Shown here in pieces: positions 32,990 through 46,303 of a DNA stretch of 64,000 nt; the stretch's first letter is position 1, and every line of letters starts with the position of its first letter. The notes beneath the pieces are model-generated. The model worked only from the letters and a program-made list of their open reading frames with translations, searched no databases and had not been told where the DNA came from. This DNA is from Mikania micrantha (taxonomy: Eukaryota > Streptophyta > Magnoliopsida > Asterales > Asteraceae): NCBI GenBank assembly GCA_009363875.1, contig CM018683.1, positions 47,109,711 to 47,173,710 of the forward strand, written 5' to 3'. The position numbers and the translations under genes are program-made.

Positions 32990-34981
32990 CTACTTGTCAG
33001 CTCCAGTCTTCAAAAACTTTTCTGGAAGTGCCTTCCAGTTAGAGCCGGCATGTATATCAAATGCGAAGCATAGCCAGATGACTGTCATATACTGCAGTGC
33101 TTGCTCCATGTCCACAACATCAAAGAATATCTGACATCTGTATAAGGATTTCACGTCTTTGGATGACAGATTCAGCCACATAGGATAAAAAATACGAATC
33201 GTATCCCATGTGTCTTCTTTGCACCAAGCAACCGCAGCCTCCGCGGTCCTCCGGTCATAGTACCACCATCTGAAGCTGTCCGACCATAAAGGAATCTTCC
33301 TCATGACCTTTGGAGGCAGCCACTTCAGGATCACTTTATGTCTGCGAGTGTTGGCATCAATCTCCGGCTGTTAATACCTTTCGGGTTGTTGTGGCTTGAA
33401 ATTAACCCAACTCTTTCTGTACTCGAACTAGATTTGGCTCACAAACCAGGACAACATACCCGAATCCTCACAATATAGCATCTTCAGACGTGCAAGCTGG
33501 TTAACCTCAAATCCCGGCAACGTCTTGAAGTCGTGAGGAAAGTGGAAATACTGGGTCCCCTTCTCTCTCTTAACTACATAACATCGCAGATCATAAAAGT
33601 ATGCCCAAATCAGAATCTAACCGCCGGACTGGTATCCCTTTGTCCTGTATACTTTGGTGTGCAGAGTTGGCATCGGTGGAACACTGTCCTTTAGAACTTC
33701 CCAAAAAGCTGCCTATTCCTCTTTCCTCTTCTGAAGACTCACTGCCGCTGACCTTTTTTTCTATCTTTCTGCTCAGTTCCTCCTCAGTATGTAGACCAAA
33801 AAGATCAGCAAAAGTAGGCCGCTCCTCTTCAGCTGAAGTATACTTTGTGCTTTCCTCCTCTGTGAGATCCTCCAGAATCACCTCATCAATATCATCAAAA
33901 ACCTCTGGAGTTGGAAGATCATAAATGGGAACACAATCATCATCCAAAATAACTTCATCCGGATTCAGCCTAAAAATCTCTGCAATCTGCTCTTTCGAGA
34001 GGTAGTGGATGATCTCGCCTTCCTCCTTCTCATAACTGATAGAGTGTTGGATGATGCCCTGAGCGTCTAATATCATCGTCAGCTTTTCGTCCAGAAGACG
34101 TCTCACTGGCATAGCTTCAACCTTTTCTGCAGCCTTAGGCTCTTCTGCTTGACTCGGAGGTGGCTTGGCAGCTCTGGCATGCCTGGTCTTAGTCCTGATC
34201 TCGGTGGGTGGGGACTGCTGCCCTGATGAACTAGATGAACTAGCATACCCACTTCCAGCACCATCATCATCATCACCAGAGTCATCATCCATATCAGTAC
34301 TATCATAATCCACCTTCTCCTCATCAGATTCTTCTTCCTTATTCCTCTTCTTCTTCCTCTTCGTCTTCCTTGTCTGAATCATCGAAGGCAGGCTCAGAGG
34401 CCTCAAGCCTAGGTGTAGAATCCTTGAGGCTTGCAACTTGCTTAGCTAGACGCAAGTTTTCAGCCTCAAGAGCCGAAATCCTGTCATTGAAGCCAACATC
34501 TGTCAGGGACAGCTGATTGTACTCATCCATAGACTTGGGTAATCTTTCTTCTTAATCAGCAGATCTGGCTCTCAAATCGGCCCTCTGATCAGCAGCCTGT
34601 AGCAGCAGAGCATCCTACTCACTGACTCTCTGTTTAAGCCGAGCAACGGCTGATCATTCTCATGGTTCTTCTCAATCAACTGAAGCAGTCACAGTGTACG
34701 AGTCTGAGAGTGTGAAAAATGGACCAGAGGAAGCAGTAGAGAAAACAACTGTAGTGGCCATAGAGGAGGTCAGAGAGGCAATAGAAACACGTGTAGAAGT
34801 AGCCTTTGACCTGATCAGTGAAGAAGTCGTGACTGTTGCAGCAGATGTAGCAGTGGATGCTGCAACATAAACCGAATTTGACCGTCTCTGTAGTACAAAT
34901 CTGGCCCTCTTCTGTCTCTTGCCTGGAGGGGAGGAAGTCTCAGCAGCAGTAGAAGCAACAAAAGTGCGAGGAATAGGGTCA
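32990..34981 (-). pseudogene. Copia A accessory ORF, C-terminal part
   Basis: Continues the accessory ORF after chromovirus E. From 34981: IPRTFVAS, then a basic GKRQKRARF patch, a Ser/Thr/Val-rich stretch ending at a stop near 34675, a coiled coil (about 34660-34400, SALEAENLRLAKQVASLK), acidic runs (DKEDEEEEEEE, DSGDDDDG) and an acidic region to 33591. The last segment 33334-32990 is Trp/Tyr-rich (FRWWYYDRRTAEAAVAW). At least four frame breaks. The coiled coil after a Ser-rich region is also seen in copia C ORF A. Function unknown. Confidence 0.65.
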
Positions 34982-34986
34982 AAATC

Positions 34987-37900
34987 TGTAACATCAGTGC
35001 CGGAAATGTAACCGGAACAGTGAATTACACAGTAACTCAGGTACGAACTATGTGTGTTACATGTATACTGTTATCATTTGACGTTTGACACAGAACTATT
35101 ACACATTCATTTCATAAACATGTTCCAAAACCATGGTTTAACAGTCAAGATTTCATCTGACAACACAGAACTATTACGTGAATGATAGTTAGGATATTAT
35201 TATGTATAGACGTATGAGAGATTACACAGAACAAATCAATAATGGATGTCATTACGTGAATGCTAAATTGACGGGTTATTCGTATAGGTGACGATCTGTA
35301 CGAATATACCTGAAAGTTTAACGTTCTGAATGATGTCCAATAATTAGAAAATCAAATCGAAAAGTGTGGTTATCGTCGTACAAAAGATCGGAGTTTTGAG
35401 CCATCAAAATCCAGGTAAAATCGAGCTCAATGTGGCGATTTGAGGGTTTTCATCACCCTTTTGAACGCCCCACTTACAACCGAATCTCGACCACCCAAAC
35501 CTTAGGAATATGCACAAAACTAGTTTAGGAAAGATATGGGAGCTTGGAAAACACCTTGCTTAGGCATGGAACTTGAAAATGGCAGCAAAGGGAACATCGA
35601 ACTCTAACCAGGCGACTGAGCCTTTTCAGCTCAACCGAATGGGTCATGGGGCGAATGAATTGGTGCGACAGAACCCATGAGCCAAATGGCCTTTCATTTG
35701 TCCTTCCATTCGCATGATCATCCTCATTCGGTCAATCATCACACTCACATGAGCAGTTACATTCGGCTAACACTATTCGCATGCCATGCTTATTTCGGTT
35801 CCCATGGACTCCTTCGCACGGCAACATTCGTATGGACAGTTTCATTCAAGGATAATGACAACCGAAGGAGCAGTATGGGCAAAAGGGGATGGTTCTCTTG
35901 TGAGCCCTCATCTGCATGATAGATTCACCATGCATGAAGTTTATACGAATGGAAAACGTTAGGGTTCTAAAAGGGTTAACCGGTTGTGCTAACCAATGGT
36001 GCTAAAGTTGACAACCTCAAGACCCACTAAATCATTTAACATGTAAACATGGGTATTAATCATCAGGTGAATTAAAACGCTTGGGTTTCTACACAATTAA
36101 AATGGAATTCGTAGTCATCTATGCTTAGGTTTTCGACACCGAAGCCTTTCTAAACTACTTTGACTTATAAATGCGGGCTTTAACAATCAATAGAATTTAA
36201 ACAACTTGCATTGTGTTAATTCAAGTTATGGGTTACAAAGGACAATATAGAAGCTAAGTTTGGGGGTAAAAAAGGGTTAAATGAATTAATGGTATTCATA
36301 AACCCTAAATTAGACAACTTGGGAGTTATAAATGTGATTCATGTTTAGTAGATCATTACAAAAGGTAACATGAGTAGTACTTGAGAATTCAAAGAACTAA
36401 GGAAATGAGTCGAGGATTTATACAGGATCAATAAACAAGCTAAGTATATATGTGTTGATTATATTGTTAACACTCAATACTTAGTAATTCTATGCAAACA
36501 TATATATAACTAAATTAGATAGTTCAATTGAACTTTCTAAGGCGAGTTATGCACAAGGACGATCAAGAACTACGAGAAAACAAAGATCTAGTGAAGGACT
36601 TGGAGTTAATCAAATGAGACTAACCTAAGTCTAACATGTTAACTTATATTTTCTTAGAATAACTTATGTGATTATAAAAAGGAAATGATTTACAAGATTC
36701 TTTAATTAAAATGTTTTAAAATAAATTGTATGATTTCTAATTTAAAGATTTCGACTAAAAATGAATTTTACAAATAACGAATCAACTAAAAGCTCTTGAA
36801 TAAGTGTAATATAAATCTTACATAAGTAAAGTTTAAATGTGATTACCTACGGGATAATGGGTTATAAGGGATAATTAGGGAGGCAAGACTTAGAAACACA
36901 TTAGTAAAGTCTAGGACACGTAGTCGCACACTGAGACCAAAGCTTTATATACGTCATATTCGAACACTTATCGTATTCAATTTATATAAATCAACCCAGG
37001 TACTGAAGATAGTTAATCTACAAGTAACGAGCGTGCATATATGTTGTGATTCATTACATAGCAACACATGTGAGTTCATTGCCCCTTTTCTAAACATTTT
37101 TGTTTTACAAACGCAAGGCTGAGAAGCATGCGTAAATTATTTTCTTGGAATATATTTTACCTAAATGCTTTTACTTCACGTTCGATTTACATGTATCATT
37201 GTTATCCTAGATTATGTCTAGGTAAAACTATTTGCAGGTTTTCAAAATGAATTATTTACTCACCATGAGTAATATAACCATTTCAAACAAGGAACTCTTT
37301 CAGTGGTGTGTTTTCAAAGAACTAAAGACTCAAATCAAAGAACTATTTTCAATGTTCTGTTTCAAAGAACTAAAAATCTAAATCAAAGAACTATTATCAG
37401 TGGTGTGTTTCAAGAACTAATGATCTAAACAAAGAACAATTCTAGGTGCTGTCAGTCGTATGCCGATCAAGATCACGTGTAAAACAACTGAAAGTCCCGA
37501 CACATATAGTAGACTTTCATAGTCATGCTAATATTGGCACAAATCAAACAATCAAACTATAAACAAGAAAACAGAGGTAAAAAATGATCTAAGGATATCC
37601 TAAAGTCCCGACACATAAAGTAGACCCGGAGGGTCATACTGATATTGGTACATCATAAAGTCCTGACACATACAAGTAGACTCTTTTGGGTCAAGCTTGA
37701 TATGGCCATGTGTGAGATGATACAGACTGGACACCACCAACAAACTAAGAACAGTTGATTGTCATACTAGTCTACTCGAGTTGGCCGAGGCCCAATCATT
37801 ATGTCTTAGATTTTATTAAATGTTTACTTATTTATTTAAGCATTTAATGTAATGTTTCTACAAATTCTATGGTTGATCATGATTGTGTGATGAACTTAAG

Positions 37901-38312
37901 GAATCAATAGAATTTCTATTTTTGTGGAACTACAAGAACTAAGAACTAGAGAACTACTGTGTCGATGGAGTGGAATGAAATGCTTAATTATCATTAACAA
38001 CAATATGTTATGTAGTCCGGTATGTGGTGGGCTGGTGGCTAGGCTGGCGGTAAGCTTGACCCTACATATTCCCTATATATAAGCATACTTGATTGGATAA
38101 TGTAGGTGGTCGTTGATGAGGTTAAGATTGTCATTTCGGGTGATCATTATTAACAGAATTTCAGGTTATTCAAATGTTGTGAATCAAAGGTATGAGGTGA
38201 AACGCTCAATGTAAACAATCTGATCACTTCGATTATCATTCCCGATATCGCGCCCCGAGACCATTCCGCCCGACGGGACACATGATCCGGCCCGTCGGCT
38301 CGGATTGTGACA
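34987..38312 (+). repeat. Chromovirus E 5' LTR (3326 bp)
   Basis: Starts TGTAACATCAGTGCC and ends GGATTGTGACA. Compared with the 3' LTR it lacks ~450 bases (between about 35380 and 35381), which include the CT-rich run at 43793-43850, and ~480 bases near 38212. It keeps the terminal ~100 bases that the 3' LTR has lost. CGAATGA/CATTCG words cluster at 35590-35870. Confidence 0.9.
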
Positions 38313-38315
38313 GAT

Positions 38316-38328
38316 TGGTATCAGAGCC
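38316..38328 (+). other. Chromovirus E primer binding site
   Basis: TGGTATCAGAGCC three bases after the LTR end; complementary to initiator Met tRNA. Confidence 0.9.
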
Positions 38329-38489
38329 ATGGCTATAGAGAAATATAGGTCATTTTATATAAACGGTTTGGCCTAGACTATTATGTAGGGACCCTTAATG
38401 TAGAGCAAAAAGGACTTAGGAAATTATTTGCATTGTGTCTTCTGCATTCGATCATTGCACTAACTAATATTCTATTGGTTGTGATCAGA

Positions 38490-39720
38490 ATGCTGTCGAG
38501 AAAACTACCTCCCCTACTGACACCATCTCCTCCTCCTCCTCCACCTTCTCCTCCCCCACACACTCCACCTCCACACCCGAACGCAAATCCGAATCTGGAT
38601 CCTGCGACTGTAGCATTAGCCACCTTACTGAGCAGTCAGCTGACTAACCAGCTCAAAAAGGTAATTCCAGATATGATCAACCGTATCCAGAACAACAGCA
38701 ACAACTCCGGGAATTCATCGGGAGAGGCCAGTGGTAATACTGGTAGTGCATCTAATTACTCCTACAAGACATTTGTAGGATGTAAGCCGCCTAGTTTCAG
38801 CGGTACTGAGGGAGCCGTTGCTCTAATCCAGTGGATCGAGAAGATCGAGACTACTCTGGACATTAGCAGTTGTCTAGAGAACCACAAGGTTTGCTACTCT
38901 GTAGGATCATTCAACAAGCAAGCCTTAACTTGGTGGAATTCACAGATCAAGGCCCGAGGAAGAGAAGAAGCAATGACGATTCCATGGGAAGATTTCAAGA
39001 CTCTGCTGAGGAATGAATTCTACCCCAAGAGTGAGCTACAAAGGATGGAGACTGAACTATCAAACCATGTGATGAAAGGAGCTGATCATATGGGTTATAC
39101 TACTCGTTATCACGAGCTAGTAACACTGGTGCTAGCTATGGTACCAACACTGGAGAAAAGAATTGACAGGTATGTAGGTGGACTACCTGCCTGCATACAG
39201 AGTTTGGTCATTGCTGTAAACACTGTCACGTTGAAGTCTGCTATCAGCCTGTCAGGAAACTTACTGACGTGATGGTAGCATCTGGAACTTTAAAGAAAGA
39301 AGCTAACATAGGCAAGAACAGGGAGGAATCATCAATGAAACCCATTCATCACCCCAAGAAGAAACAAAAGGTCATCAAAAACTATACAATGGCCACACCA
39401 CTTAACCAAGTTGTTGTTGCACCACAGAACCACCACAAGAAACCCTACACTGGCACACTCCCTGTAGGCACTGCACGGGGTGTGGAAAGAAGGGCCATTG
39501 GGTCCAACAATGCAGGATGGCACCTACTCAGGCAGTAAACAATGTTGCTTTAGCTCTCCCTCCACCCAACAATCAGAACCAGAACAATGGTGGATGATAT
39601 AACTGTGGTGAAATTGGCCACTTTTCAAATAACTGCCCAACGAAAGTACAACCGCCAGTCCAAGCACCACATGGAAGAGCTTTTGCTATAGGAGCTCCAG
39701 CTACTCGTCAAGATCCGAAC
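38490..39720 (+). pseudogene. Chromovirus E gag
   Basis: ATG at 38490 (MLSRKLPPLL), chosen because it aligns with the gag start of the array copy at 20674. A proline-rich N-terminus is followed by the gag domain (SYKTFVGCKPPSFSGTEGAV, IQWIEKIETTL, LTWWNSQI). A TGA at 39270-39272 results from a one-base loss. The nucleocapsid part then has two CCHC knuckles (CTGCGKKGHWVQQC about 39474-39515 in a shifted frame; CGEIGHFSNNC about 39603-39635), with a TGA just before the second. Confidence 0.85.
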
Positions 39721-41071
39721 GTGGTCACTGGTACATCTCTCTTACATGAATTTTATGCATCTATTTTGTTTGACACTGGTGTGGATCAGAGTTTTATCTC
39801 GACCGACTTTGCATGCCAACTTAATCATATTGTGAAATCTTTAGAATCCCCTTACATTATTGAGGTAGCGAACGGGAAACAAATCACAGTTAGTACAGTA
39901 TTTAGAAACTGCCCATTAACACTTAATGGTCACACATTCACCATCGATTTGATACCGATGGATTTGGGTAGTTTAGACATCATCGTCGGAATGGATTGGC
40001 TATCTCTCAACAAGGTGGAAGTCATATGTTCTGAAAAGCTGCTTCGAATTCCATTGACGAACGATCGTGTGTTGGAAGTTCGAGGGGATCAAGCAAAGCG
40101 TAATGTCAAAATCATATCTTGCATAAAGGCGCGTAAGTGTTTACAGAAACAGTGTGTAGCTTTCCTAGCTCATGTGGTGGAAAAAGAAAAAGACAAGATC
40201 AAGATTCAAGACGTGCCAGTAGTAAAGGAGTATCCGGAAGTGTTTCCTGATGATCTACTCTGTTTGCCACCTGCACGACCGGTAGAGTTCCGTATTGACT
40301 TAGTTCCTGGAGCAACCCCCGTTGCTAAATCTCCTTATAGATTAGCACCTTCTGAGATGCATTAGTTGTCAAATCAATTGCAGGAATTACTGGATAAAGG
40401 TTTCATCCGACCGAGCTACTCACTGTGGGGAGCTTCGGTTTTGTTAGTGAAAAAGAAGGATGGATCTTTTCGAATGTGCATAGATTACAGGGAGCTAAAA
40501 AAATTAACCATCAAGAATCGGTATCCACTATCTAGTATTGATGATTTGTTTAACCAATTACAAGGAGCACAGTACTTCTCAAAGATTGATTTACGATCCG
40601 GATATCATCAGCTTAGAGTTCAAGAAGAAGACATACCTAAGACGTTCTTCCGAACCAGGTACGGGCATCATGAGTTTATGGTGATGCCCTTCGAATTGAC
40701 AAATGCACCTGCGTTTTTTTATGGACCTCATGAACCGAGTGTGCAAGCTGTATCTGGATCAGTTTGTCATTGTCTTTATTGATGACATACTGATTTATTC
40801 CAAGAGCAAAACAGAACATGAGCATCATCTTAGGAAGATCTTGGAACTGTTGAAGAAAGAACAACTTTATGCCAAATTCTCTAAGTGTGAATTATGGCTA
40901 TGGGAAGTTCAGTCTTTGGGTCATGTAGTCAACAGCAAAGGAATACATGTAGAACCTGCCAAGATTGAAGCTATTAAGAACTGGGATACCCCGACAACAC
41001 CGACGGAGATACGGTCTTTTCTGGGACTGGCGGGGTATGATAGAAGGTTTGTTTCAAACTTAGTAAGATAG
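39721..41071 (+). pseudogene. Chromovirus E protease and reverse transcriptase
   Basis: Protease site ILFDTGVDQSFIS at about 39760. The frame stops at 40363 (TAG after PSEMH), continues in the same frame through RT (VLLVKKKDGSFRMCIDYREL, SKIDLRSGYHQLRVQ), then shifts at a run of seven T (40693-40699). The catalytic FIDDILIYSK is in the next frame (40703-41071), which ends at a TAG after VSNLVR caused by another one-base loss. Three breaks in 1.35 kb. Confidence 0.87.
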
Positions 41072-41091
41072 CCTTGCCTCTCACCAAGTTA

Positions 41092-41934
41092 ACTTAGAAA
41101 AGCGAGCCGTTTGTTTGGGAGCAGAAACAAGAAGATGTTTTCCAGACATTGAAGCAGAAGTCATGCGATGCTCCAATCTTAACTCTCCCAGAGGGTACAG
41201 ACGACTTTGTAGCGTATTGTGACGCTTCCCATCAGGGACTCGGTTGCGTATTAATGCAGCGAGACAAGGTTATCGCATATGCATCGAGGCTGTTGAAAAT
41301 TTGCAAGAAGAACTACACAACTCATGATCTAGAACTAAGAGTGGTAGTCTTCGCATTGAAGATTTGGAGACATTACTTGTATGGCAGTAAGTGTACGATC
41401 TTCATTGATCACAAAAGTCTACAGCACATATTTGATCAAAAGGAACTCAACATGCGTCAGCGCCGATGGGTTGAACTTCTGAACGATTATGACTGTGTGA
41501 TCAAGTACCATCCGGGTAAGGCAAATGTTGTAGCCGGTGCATTAAGTCGGAAGGAACGGGTCAAACCCTTACACGTAAGAGCAATGGGAATGACGGTACA
41601 GACAAGTCTAGGCGACAAGATTGTACAAGCGCAACAAGAATCAGTGGAACGGGGTAATCTGAAGAAAGAACTTGATTGTGGAGCAGAACAACAGTTTGGC
41701 ACCAAACCAGGCGGAGTCATCTACTACCAGGATCGTGTGTGGATTCCTACAGTAGATGAACTGAGGAAACTTATCTTTGATGAAGCGCACAAGATCAAGT
41801 ATTCGGTACATCCAGGCGCGGATAAAATGTACCAAGACTTACGGGGATTTTATTGGAGGCCGGGAATGAAGAAGGACATAGCTGAATACGTCGGCCGATG
41901 TCTGATATGTGCGAAGGTAAAGGCGGAACACTAG
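41092..41934 (+). pseudogene. Chromovirus E RNase H and integrase zinc region
   Basis: Open from 41149, and from just after a TAG at 41095. RNase H motifs: FVAYCDASHQGLGCVLMQRD, HDLELR, FIDHKSLQHIF. The integrase zinc region follows (HKIKYSVHPGADKMYQDL, CLICAKVKAEH), ending at TAG 41932-41934. In TxDHKSLQ the usual Thr is Ile. Confidence 0.85.
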
Positions 41935-41994
41935 AAACCATCAGGTTTACTGGAACAACCCGAGATTCCGCTATGGAAGTGAGGACAAATAGCT

Positions 41995-42609
41995 ATGGAC
42001 TTCATTACCAAGCTACCCCACACTTCTAGTGGTCATGATATCATTTGGGTTATCATTGATCACCTAACAAAATCTACTCGCTTCTTGCCAATGCGTGATA
42101 CCTTCACGATGGATAAACTTCTGAGATTGTACATCAACGAGATAGTGGTACGTCACGATGTACCATTGTCTATCATTTCAGATCGAGACAGCAGATTTAC
42201 ATCGAGGTTCTGGCAATCATTGAAGAAATCTCGAGGGACACGGTTAAACTTGAGCATAGCTTACCATCCACAAACGGACGGTCAGAGCGAACGTACGATA
42301 CAGACCCTAGAGGACATCTTGAGAACATGTCTTTTGGATTTCGGTGGGAATTGGGACGCCCATTTGCCACTGATCGAATTCTCCTATAATAACAGTTACC
42401 ATAGTAGCATCGAATGCGCTCCATTCGAGGTACTTTATGGTAGAAAATGTCGGTCATCGATCTGTTGTACTGAAGTTGGAGACAATCGAATAACTGGGCC
42501 AGAGCTTATTCAGGAAACTATGGATAAGATTGCTCAAATTCAACAAAGGTTACAAGCAACCAGAAGCATACAAAAGAGCTATGCCGACAAACGGTGCAAG
42601 CAGTTGTAA
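41995..42609 (+). pseudogene. Chromovirus E integrase core
   Basis: Catalytic residues are visible: D in MDFITKLP, D in IISDRDSRF and E in DGQSERTIQTLE. The frame begins after a TGA at 41982-41984 and stops at TAA 42607. It is otherwise colinear with the array copy at 24.4-25.1 kb, where the same motifs occur. Confidence 0.87.
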
Positions 42610-43062
42610 TTTGAAGTGGGAGACCGTGTCATGTTAAAGGTATCCCCATGGAAGGGCGTAGTTCTTTTCGGAAAAAAGGCAAGTTAGCGCCACGATACGT
42701 GGAACCGTTCGAGATCGTTCAACGAATTGGTCCTGTGGCGTATAGACTGAGATTACCAGATGAACTCAGTAGTGTGCATGACATGTTTCACGTCTCAAAC
42801 CTAAAGAAATGCCTTACTGATAATTCCCTCGTCATACCGATTGAGGAAATTCAAGTGGACGAACAATTACACTTTATCGAAGAACCTTTAGAGATTATGG
42901 ATAGCGATGTTAAACAACTAAAGCGAAGCCGTATTCTGATTGTCAAGGTTCGATAGAATTCAAAGCATGGACCCGAGTTTATTTGGGAACGTGATGATCT
43001 CATGAAGTCCAAGTATCCCCATCTGTTTACAAAGAAAGTTGTACCTGATAATGATTCTTAAA
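42610..43062 (+). pseudogene. Chromovirus E integrase C-terminus with chromodomain-like tail
   Basis: VGDRVMLKVSPWKGV then, after a frame change near 42660, KLAPRYVEPFEIVQRIGPVA, VHDMFHVSNLKKC and LKRSRILIVKVR. A TAG replaces the Trp that usually follows, then HGPEFIWERDDL. The pattern VKVxW..HxxEFTWE is the chromodomain end of chromoviruses, which is why I place these elements there. Confidence 0.8.
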
Positions 43063-43082
43063 TTTCGAGACGAAATTTCTCC

Positions 43083-43095
43083 AACAAGGGGAGAC
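43083..43095 (+). other. Chromovirus E polypurine tract
   Basis: AACAAGGGGAGAC immediately before the 3' LTR start TGTAACATC; same as the array copies. Confidence 0.9.
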
Positions 43096-44504
43096 TGTAA
43101 CATCAGTGCCGGAAACGTAACCGGAACAGTGAATTACACAGTAACTCAGGTACGGACTATGTGTATTACATGTATACTATTATCATTTGACGTTTGACAC
43201 AGAACTATAACACATTCATTTCAGAAACATGTTTCAAAACCATGGTTTAACAGTCAGAATTTCATCTGACAACACAGAACTATTACGTGAATGATAGTTA
43301 GGATATTATTATGTATAGACGTATGTGAGATTACACAGAACACAACAATAACGGATGTCGTTAGGTGAATGCTAAATTAACGGGTTATTCGTATAGGTGA
43401 CGATCTGTACGAATATACCTGAAAGTTTAACGTTCTGAATGATGTCCAATAATTAGAAAATCACATCGAAGAGGGTGGTTATCGTCGTGTTCATACGGGT
43501 GACGATCTGAACTAATACGCACGAAAACCGTACGATTCGATTAAACAGATAAATTTAAATGCTTTTAGAAAAAATTAAATAAATAAAAGATATTAGTTAA
43601 TTTACCAGGAATTACCACCTAAATTAAATTAATAAACTCTACTTTTAGAAACCGAAATGTTTCATACGAAGACAACCGAAAATCGACATGTTTACTCGAA
43701 ACCGAACACAACCGAACGAACCCAAACGCACCCGAAAGATTTAAACAAGTGGAATGGCATTAAATTCCCATCTTTATCACGCACCTACCACTTTCTCTCT
43801 CTCTCTCTCACCCGTCACTTTCTCTCTCTAAATTCTCTCTCTAGAACCACAAACGCTAGAAACCTCAAACCTTCACCAAATCAAGCCATTTTGGTGTCAA
43901 AAAGACCATAACATCGTGTAGATCATGAAAGTACAAAAGACCGAAGCTTTGAGCCATCAAAATCCAAGTAAAATCGACCTCAATGTGGCGATTTTAGGGT
44001 TTTCATCACCTTTTTGAACGCCCCACTTACAACCGACTCTTGACCACCCACACCTCAGGAATCTCCACTAAACTAGTTTAGGAAAGATATGGGAGCTTGG
44101 AAAGCGCCTTGCTTAGGAATGGAACTCAAAAATTGCAGCAAAGGGAACATCGAACTTGAACCAGGCGAATGAGCCTTTTCAGCTCAATCGAATGGGTCAT
44201 GGGGCGAATGAATTGGTGCGACAGACCCCATGACCCAAATGGCCTTTCATTCGTCCTTCCATTCGCATGATCATCCTCATTCGGTCAATCATCACACTCG
44301 CATGACCAGTTACATTCGGTTAACACTATTCGCATGCCATGCATCATTCGGTTCCCATGGACTCCTACACACAGCAACCATTCGTATGGCCAGCTTCATT
44401 CGAGGATAATGACAACCGAAGGAGCAGTATGGGCGAAAGGGGATGGTTCTCTCGTGAGCCCTCATTTGCATGATAGATTCACCATGCATGAATTTTATAC
44501 GAAT

Positions 44505-44852
44505 GGCAAACGTTAGGGTTGTAAGAGGGTTAACCGGTTGTGCTAACCAATGGTGCTAAAGTTGACAACCTCAAGACCCACTAAATCATTTCAACATGTA
44601 AACATGGGTATTAATCATCAGGTGAATTAAAATTTTTGGGTTTCTACACAATTAAAATGGATTTTATAGTCATCTAACGGCAAACGTTAGGGTTCTAAGA
44701 GGGTTAACCAGTTGTGCTAACCAATGGTGCTAAAGTTGACAACCTAAAGACCCACTAAATCATTTCAACATGTAAACATGGGTATTAATCATTAGGTGAA
44801 TTAAAACGCTTGGGTTTCTACACAATTAAAATGGATTTCATAGTCATCTATG
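44505..44852 (+). repeat. 174-bp tandem duplication in chromovirus E 3' LTR
   Basis: Units start GGCAAACGTTAGGG at 44505 and 44679. The 5' LTR has one copy (about 35952), so the duplication arose after insertion or in only one LTR. Confidence 0.9.
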
Positions 44853-46303
44853 CTTAGGTTTTCGACGCCGAAGCCTTTCCAAACTACTTTGACTTATAAA
44901 TGCGAGTTTTAACAATCAATAGAATTTAAACAACTTGCATTGTGTTAATTCAAGTTATGGGTTACAAAGGACAATATAGAAGCTAAGTTTGGGGGTAAAA
45001 AAGGGTTAAGTGAATTAATGGTATTCATAAACGCTAAATTAGACAACTTGGGGGTTATAAATGTGATTAATGTTTAGTAGATCATTACAAAAGGTAACAT
45101 GAGTAGTACTTGAGAATTCAAAGAACTAAGGAAACGAGTCGAGGATTTATACAGGATCAATAAACAAGCTAAGTATATATCGGTTGATTATATTGTTAAC
45201 ACTCAATACTTAGTAATTCTATGCAAACATATATATAACTAAATTAGATAGTTCAATTGAACTTTCTAAGGGGAGTTAAGCATAAGGACGATCAAGAACT
45301 ACTAGAAAACAAAGATCTGGTGGAGGACTTGGAGTTAATCAAGTGAGATTAACCTAAGTCTAACATGTTAACTTATATTTTCCTAGAATAACTTATGTGA
45401 TTAAAAAAAAGAAAATGATTTACAAGATTCTTTAATTAAAATGTTTTAAAATAACTTGTATGATTTCTAATTTAAAGATTTAGACTTAAAATGAATTTTA
45501 TAAATAACTAATCAACTAAAAGCTCTTGAATAAGTGTAATATAAATCTTACATAAGTAAAGTTTAAATGTGATTACCTACGGGATAATGGGTTATAAGGG
45601 ATAATTAGGGAGACAAGACTTAGAAACACATTAGTAAAGTCTAGGACACGTAGTCGCACACCGAGACCAAAGCCCTATATACGTCATATTCTAACACTTA
45701 TCCTATTCAATTTATAATAAATCAACCCAGGTACTGAAGATACTTAATCTACAAGTAACGAGGGCGCAAATCTGTTGTGATTCATTACATAGCAACACAG
45801 GTGAGTTCATTGCCCCTTTTCTAAACATTTTTGTTTTACAAACTCTATGCTGAGAAGCATGCGCAAATTATTTTCTTGGAATATATTTTACCTAAATGCT
45901 TTTACTTCGCGTTCAATTTACATGTATCATTGTTATCCTAGATTCTGTCTATGTAAAACTATTTGCATGCTTTCAAAATGAATTATTTACTCACCATGAG
46001 TAATATAACCATTTCAAACAAGGAACTATTTCAGTGGTGTGTTTTCAAAGAACTAAAGACTTAACTCAAAGAACTATTTTCAGTGTGGTGTTTCGAAGAA
46101 CTCAAAATCTAAATCAAAGAACTATTATCAGTGGTGTGTTTAAAGAACTAATGATCTAAACAAAGAACAATTCTTGGTGCTGTCAGTCGTATTTCGATCA
46201 AGACCACGTGTAAACCAACTTAAAGTCCCGACACATATAGTAGACTTTCATAGTCATGCTAATATGGGCACAAATCAAACAAATAAACTATAAACAAGAA
46301 AAC

